In this document: piece by piece, positions 57,872 to 64,000 of the stretch
How the letters are laid out: every line of letters begins with the position of its first letter
Numbering within the stretch: the stretch's first letter is position 1
NCBI GenBank assembly: GCA_023078555.1
Contig: CM041198.1
Location: 5,956,924-6,020,923, forward strand
Reading direction: 5' to 3'
Source: Ulva prolifera
Lineage: Eukaryota; Chlorophyta; Ulvophyceae; Ulvales; Ulvaceae
DNA: 64,000 nt
Position numbers and translations under genes: made by a program
The notes under the pieces: model-generated
What the model was told of the DNA's origin: nothing
Seen by the model: only the letters and a program-made list of their open reading frames with translations
Database searches by the model: none

Positions 57872-60800
57872 ATGAATTTGCAATGTACTAGCGCACAGCG
57901 CTTGTGGTTGCCACTTAGGCGCAATCATGGAGTACGACGTTCATGCAGTCGATCATTGACAGTTCAGGTCGTACATGCAGCTGCGAAAGTCTCTCCTGGT
58001 GCTGGAGAGGGCTCTCCCGATCTGCCTGTTGCACCACTCTGGAAGCGTGGCATCCTGCGGGCAGTCCAGATCGTAGCTGGTGCAGTTGTCATTGCAACTG
58101 CAAGCGACGTGCTGCGGTTTCTCGGTAGCAAACCACCCTGGAACGCTGAGGAATGGCGCAGCCTGACAGTAAACCTGGATCCGGATTTGACGCTGCCGGC
58201 CCCGAAGCGGATCAATCCGACCATAATTTACGACAAGAACAAGGTGGAAATTGCAAGGTTTGCAAGCAACGCAATCCCCTTGAATCAGGTCCGAAATCGC
58301 TGCCACAGCGTTACTGCCAGTGCAGCATGGAACATCCGCGCGCAGCGCAATTTTCACGTGGATGCCAAAGCCTGAACACAATGCAGATGCCAGGATATGT
58401 GTGGCAAGCTCTGGTCAGCGCGGAAGATCGCAGCTTCTTCCACCATCCTGGCATAGACTTCAAAGGCTTGGCTCGAGCAGTGCTCTTCTTCGGAGGCCGA
58501 GGTGGAGGCTCGACCTTGACACAGCAACTCATCAAGAACCTATTCCTGTCTGATTCCAAAACGATCTCAAGGTGTGACAGTGTAATTTGCGGCGGCCTGG
58601 AGATATATCGTTCACGTGTGGGCCTCCACAGTAAGCCGATGCCCTGCAAGATGATACGCCACACGGCTATACCATCACCACAGGCGAATTCAGCTTGAAG
58701 TCCACAGGCTGGATGAGCATGTTGGGCACGATTCCTGCTTTGGCCGTTCGAGCTGGAAGATTGCTGATGCAGGAAAGTGTTTGAAATGGCGATTGCCCTC
58801 GCCCTGGAGACTCAGACGACCAAGACCCGCATCCTCGAGACCTACTTGCAGACCTCCTACTTCGGCCACGGCGCCTTTGGCATCTCGGACGCCTGCATGA
58901 GATACTTCAGCAAGCTACCGGAAGATCTCACGCTGTCGGAGGCTGCTCTCCTGATCTCCATCCTGCCCTCACCGGAGCACCTGTCCCCGTTCCGCGACCG
59001 CAGTGGCGCCGAGGAGCGCATGGGCCGAGTCCTCGCGGCCATGCAGAGGCAGGGCTTCATATCAGAGGAGACGGCAGCGCGGACACGAATCGCTGGCCTC
59101 CCCCTCAGCTTGCCAGCGAGCCCCCGGCAGATGCCTCAAGGCCACACAAGCAAGCCGTCCCTCTTCAGTGGTGCGGCTCAAGGCAGACATGTGAAGCATG
59201 CACGTGCCACTGGTACATGACATTCACAGACCGGTATCGAGCACGTCTCTCGTTCGCTCGCTGTATCAAAGTCCAAGTCGTCTGAACCATGGACAATATG
59301 CTGGCTGACCCGTACTTGCAACGATGTAGTTCCAAGCCTCTGATCAGCGGTTGACATCCATGACTGCACGCTCGATTGTGGAGCCAGGATCCCTCGGCTA
59401 TCCAACGTGGCTACCAGGTGTCCTACCCAACCAGCAGATTCCTGCCTTCACATGAACATATTCTAGGCGCCGTTGATCATCTCACGGACGTCCCCTCTTG
59501 GTGCACCCATCACCCGTAAAATGAAGGTTGGCTACTCAGTACAGAAGCAGGTTGGAGATCGAAAGCTGACTGCTGATCCCAGTGAGAGATGGATCGGACA
59601 AGAAGGCTCCAAAAACAGCCAAAGCACCAGTGTGGGTGCAACAACAACACCAAGGAGAACTGCTGCAGGTGCGCCGTACAAGGCACCGTACTTCGTGAGC
59701 CAGGTGCTGAAGCGGCTGCTGGACATCACCGGCGGCCGCGCGCTGCCGGCGGGCCTCGCCGTGCACACCACCGCCGACCTGCGCCTGCAGGAGGCCGCGG
59801 AGGCGCTCGTGGCCGCCGACGGCCGCCGCGGCGACCTCGGGGGGGCCCGCGGGGAGGCCGCGCTGGTGGCCGTCGCGCCCGACGGCGCGGTGCGCGTGCT
59901 CGTCGGCGGCCGGGACTACTGCACCTCCACCTTCAACCGCGCGGTGCGCCTCTGCGTCTGCGCGTGGTGCACCTCTGCATCTGCGCGTGGTTCCGCACCC
60001 GTGCGGTGTTGCTGCCCACACCTGTGCCTTGTAAAGTAAAGTAAATCTGAATGTACTGAGCCGTATCCTATTGGACATTGACAACTCCGAGTTAACGGGA
60101 CCACATATGCCGAAGGGGTAAACCACCTGGAAACCTTCCTCTTGTTGCTGCCAACATGTGAAAGACGGGGGGTGTTTTCATGTGGCGCGAAGCGTGTGCT
60201 TTGCGGGCTGAGGCAGCTAGCTGCTGTGAAATCGTCTTGCCCGGGTCAGAGCCTGAGCCTGTGCCTGCGGCTCAGCATTCCAACAGTTAGCCTTAGGATG
60301 TGGGTCAGCGAGCTGGGATCGACAGAAACAATCCGCATGTTCCAGGGAGGGTGAAGCCCCTGGAGCCTCACCCTAGCACGCTCCCCCCCTGAGCTGATTC
60401 TTGAGACTGGTAGTTGCAGCGCGTTCACTACAATGCATGGGTGACATGCATGCGCACACTGCAGGTGGACGCGAGCCGGCCCGTGAGCAGCGTCTTCAAG
60501 CCCGCGGTGTACCTCGCGGCCCTCGAGCAGGGCCTCATCACGCCCGCCACGCTGCTGCCGGACCAGCCGCTGACGTATACGCGTCGTGCCCTCGTGCCCC
60601 CGGGCGAGCCCCCGGCCGCCGCGCGCCTCTCGCACCTCCTCTCCCACGTCCAGGCCGCCGCGTCTGCGGTGTCGGCCACGCCGATCCACACGCCGTTCTT
60701 CGGCAACCCGCCCGCAGCACCGGCGCCCAGCACGCACAGCACGCAGCGCGGTACACTGGGGCCCGGGGGCGACACGTCAGCTGCCGCAGGCGTGCTCACG

Positions 60801-63800
60801 CAGGGCCCTCCCGCCGAGGGGGGGCGCGATGTCCAGGGCAGTCCACCTGATCCTGCAGTGACGCAGCGGCCCCGTGATGACGCGAACCCTGGGGGCGGGA
60901 AGAGTGGGATGGCTCAGGGGGATGGGGGCGCCGGCAGGCCGGCGGTGTCGCCGCGCTCGCAGGATGACCTGGCCCGGGCGCGGGCGTTCCTCCTGGCGGA
61001 CCCGGAGGAGGGCGGGGAGTGGACGTGCGCGTCGACCTCCTGCCCACTGTCTCTGTCATCTCCGGTGCCGCCAGCGGCCCCGGGGCGGCGCCAAGTGGCG
61101 AGGCGGGGGGTGGCGCAGCGGGGGATGCACCGCCAGCTCGCCGGCATGACTGCGCCGGCAGGCGCGGGCGGCGGTGTCATGCATGCAGGCGACGAGCCCG
61201 CGCCTCGAGCGGCGGCTGCTGAGTGCGCCGCCGCGAGTGGTGCGACGCTGGGTCGGGGAGATCTAGGGAGCGAGGGCCGCCGGTGCACAGCAGGCGCGTT
61301 GCACAGGAACCGTGGTGCAGGGGTGCGCGAGGGGGGGCGGGGTGGCGCACATGATCAGCATCATCGGACGGTACCTCGCTTCGGGCGGGGCTGGTGGGGT
61401 GCCCCAGGGCATGCAGGCGGTGGCACCGCAAGCCTGGCCTCCATGACGTCTTCTGGTGGTGCGTACCCCACATGCTATGTGCTGTGATTGATTGATGATT
61501 CTGGTGGCGTGTTCTCATATCTTGTGCACCTGTTGGCCTGAGTATGTGCTCGGCAGGACTGAGTGTTTGCTTGAGCGATCGCATGTCCGCCGCGTACAAC
61601 AACGTCGTATGGCTTGGGCACATGTTTGACGGCCGCCCCTAGATGGGAATATGCGGCCTTGAAGATGGTAAGCTGTGCGTGACGTTCCGGCACCACACTG
61701 GACCACCCCGCCACCGTGTGCGATCAGCCACTGCCAGGCATAGCCATGACTTTGCCCTGGCCTGCAGGGCGAGCAGGCGCTCTCGGGCACTCTGCATCCT
61801 CGCCTCCGACTCCACACCCCACAGCAGAGGCCGAGCCAGGTACCTCCGTGGCCGACTCAGCTGCAATGTACGAGCGAGTTGACAGCAGCCGCTGGCGACA
61901 GAAACAGTCCAGTGCGCAGAACAAACCTGACGCCACCGGGGCGAATGGCCTGGCGTGGGCGGTGCATGAATCCGCCGAGCCACTCAGAGGGCGCAGTCTC
62001 GACTCTGGTGATGGTGGTTCAGACACCACGACAAGCCGGGCTGATTCTAAGGCGCCACAACCGACGAAGTCGCCAGGCAAAGACAGTAGTTCTAGGGGCC
62101 TCACGCTGCTGGTAGAGCGGAAGGGGTCGTTCCGGCCTCCACAGGAGCCGCGGGGGCCGCTTGGGCGCCTCGCGCAGGCGGTCGGCGTCGCCGGAGTGGA
62201 GCGGCGGCGGCTGCCGCCGCCGCAAGCGCGACCGCGGAAGGCCACGACATGGACGGAGCAGCGGCTCGCGGCCCTCCGTGAGCGAGAAGCTTTGGAGCGG
62301 AGCCTGCAGCTTGCAGCGGGAGTGCCTGGAGCAGGGAGCATGTCCGGGGTGGGGAAGGACTCCGGGGTGGGGGGTGCGGCGGTCGCTTCAGCAGCACCGG
62401 AGGTGCATGGGACAGCAGATCCATTCCATCATGCGGAGGGCAGAACTGGCGCAGAGCCAGAGGCGCACCCTGTCAGTGGGGCTGTGGCGGGGGGCTTGGC
62501 TGGAGAGGCCGCTGCCTTGGGTATTGGGGAGCAGGTGCGGCCAGAGGTGCAGCGGGAGGAGGTGCGGCGGCGGCTACAGGAGCGCTGGCAGGAGGAGGCC
62601 CATGCGCAGGCCGCGGCCCAGGCGGAGGCGCAGCAGCGGCACGTCGCCCGCGTTGCCGCGAAGCGGCGTGAGGCCGCGCAGCGGCGTCCCGCGGTGTGGC
62701 AGCAGCCGGAGTGGCAGGAGCGGGGGGTGGCCGAGGGGCTGGCTGCGGCGGTCGCGGGGGCTGCGGCGGTGCCCGGTGTGCTGCAGATGCGGGTCGCGGC
62801 GCATGCTGTGCCTGTCAGTATTCCAACGCGGCCGGCGGCGCGTCCGGCAGGTGGAACCCTGGCGGCGCCGCAATCCAGCACACAGAGGAGCCATGGGGAA
62901 CACGGAAGCTCACGCCAGGCGCGCAGTAGTCATCAGGGGAGTGTGCGCCCGGCAGAGGCTGCCCCGCGTGGTAGTCCCTCTGTCAGCATGGGCTCCATGA
63001 GGGCAGACAGTCCGGCAGCAACAAATTCGCCTTCTGGAGCTGTAGGCAGCACACCGGCGCAGCACACGCAGGCAGACGCTTGGGGCCTGGAGGGCGCGCA
63101 CAAGGCGACTAGTGAACGGGACGTAGCCCCTCAGCCACAGTACACGGTGGTGGAGCGCTACACGCCGCGTAACGCGTCTCACGTGTTCTCCGGCAAGGCG
63201 ACGGCGCGGCGTGCACTGGCGGAGTCGCTGAATGCACCAACGGTGGCGCTTGCGTACGAGGTCGGCCTGCAGAACGGTGCCCCCCCTCCCCATGACCCCC
63301 CTGTTCAGGACAGTGCAGGCGTGGCGGTACGTGCTGGCTCGGGCAGCTGTGGTACACTGGTTCAGGTGGCGACACCAAAAGCTTCCGCAGCATACAGACG
63401 ACACAGTGGTTGCTATGTAGCACAGCACACATGCTGTGCTTATGTGCGGGCTGGACAGAAAGATCGCAGGAGGGGGTTCTTGTCACCAAATGGGTCTTTG
63501 CAAGCATGCGTGGCTGGATATCATGCCATGTAAGGCAGCATAACCACCACTCCAATGTGTCAAGCTGTGCCGCTTCCAGTCGTTTCCGAAATTTGACCCC
63601 TGCCGCCCCCCCTCCGCCTCGCCCTCAACCTTGTCGTCCAGGGCACGTGCATATGCTTTGTCTACGTGCTGCTCGAGCTCTGTAGGTATTCAACGTTCGC
63701 ACTGTGCGTGCAGTCAAAGCCCAGGCGCAGGCGCTCGGGCTGCCGATGCCGGAGGCGAACACGCTGTCCATGGCGCTCGGCAGTGTCGGCGCGTCGCCGT

Positions 63801-63936
63801 TGCAGGTGGCCGGCGCGTACGCAGCCCTCGCGGCGCGTGGCACCGCCACCGAACCCTTCCTCATCTCCCTCGTCAAGGACGAGGCCGGCAGCACCCTGTA
63901 CAAGCACCGCCGCATCTCGCGATGTGCTGCCTCGCG
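57872..63936 (+). CDS. Class A penicillin-binding protein (peptidoglycan glycosyltransferase/transpeptidase), plastid-targeted, 3' truncated by window
   Basis: Exons in phase: 57872-58288, 58387-58571, 58773-59170, 59669-59943, 60465-61239, 61768-63276 and 63714-63936, continuing beyond the window. Bifunctional enzyme: GT51 polymerises lipid II, the transpeptidase cross-links stems. The leader (LRRNHGVRRSCSRSLTVQV) looks like a plastid transit peptide, then one TM (IVAGAVVIATASDVLRFL). GT51 motifs: AEDRSFFHHPG (Glu about 152), GGGSTLTQQLIKNLFL and ILETYLQTSYFGHGAFGISD. Linker: APYFVSQVLKR, LAVHTTADLRLQ, RVLVGGRDY and TFNRA. Transpeptidase: SxxK in SSVFKPAVYLAALEQG (Ser about 434), SxN in RALAESLNAPTVALAYEVG (Ser about 1170), then MALGSVGASPLQVAGAYAAL. 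KTG lies outside the window. SxxK and SxN are about 736 residues apart instead of about 60, because of an Ala/Gly/Arg/Gln-rich insertion. The exon 5 end and exon 6 start are the least certain boundaries. Confidence 0.92.
60031..60140 (+). repeat. Dispersed repeat family 1, copy 3 (PBP intron 4)
   Basis: GTAAAGTAAAGTAAATCTGA, CGTATCCTATTGGACATTGA, CATATGCCGAAGGGGTAAAC, then CACCTGGAAACC. It lies in the middle of the intron between 59943 and 60465, so it is an insertion into an intron rather than a whole intron. Confidence 0.85.
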
Positions 63937-63963
63937 GTGCGGCCCCGCGCCCCCGCTGCTGAA

Positions 63964-63979
63964 CCCCCCCCCCCCCCCC
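63964..63979 (+). repeat. Poly-C tract (16 C) in the last visible PBP intron
   Basis: Starts 27 bases after the GTGCGG donor at 63937. Lead-in CGCTGCTGAAC resembles that of the WD40 tract. Followed by AGTGGCCTCC at the window end. Confidence 0.85.
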
Positions 63980-64000
63980 AGTGGCCTCCAGTGGCCCCCT

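Overview
This window is nuclear DNA from a microbial photosynthetic eukaryote. A green-lineage alga (prasinophyte or other chlorophyte-like) is the best guess. Reasons: every recognisable gene but one is split by short spliceosomal introns; most donors read GTGCG or GTG and acceptors read GCAG; many exons are very GC-rich; one gene is a class A penicillin-binding protein with a plastid-type leader; another is a TPR protein with a lumen-type twin-arginine leader. The species cannot be named from sequence alone. Exon boundaries below were worked out by hand, by requiring continuous protein similarity and matching intron phases.

Layout. 1-8.7 kb is retrotransposon debris: a Ty1/copia pol 3' end, a decayed gag/protease fragment, two related LTRs and an inverted repeat. 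A tRNA-Lys(CTT) lies at 8.72 kb. 8.8-12.5 kb has no gene I can recognise. Then come: presenilin (+, 12.55-16.35 kb); a dienelactone hydrolase family protein (-, 18.81-20.57); a PSMD5/S5b-like proteasome assembly chaperone (+, 21.70-26.34); a plant/fungal-type WD40 protein (+, recognisable from 30.19 to 33.40); a TPR protein probably of the thylakoid lumen (-, 36.03-38.43); mitochondrial bL20 (+, 38.86-39.21, single exon); an SPB4/DDX55 DEAD-box helicase (-, 40.44-43.89); a DUF212/PAP2-related membrane protein (+, 44.38-45.16); two unidentified membrane proteins (-, 47.33-51.84 and 51.91-53.32); a branched-chain aminotransferase with a damaged frame (-, 53.99-55.16); and a class A PBP (+, 57.87 to beyond the window end).

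The genes do not form a pathway. They are housekeeping and organelle functions: intramembrane proteolysis, proteasome assembly, 60S ribosome biogenesis, mitochondrial translation, amino-acid metabolism and plastid peptidoglycan. The most striking features are: (1) the PBP transpeptidase domain appears to carry an insertion of about 675 residues between its SxxK and SxN motifs; (2) in most genes GC content rises sharply from 5' to 3' exons; (3) long poly-C tracts lie just inside several intron donors; (4) two dispersed repeat families sit in introns, one of them repeatedly next to 3' splice sites; (5) the aminotransferase shows a frameshift and a missing segment.
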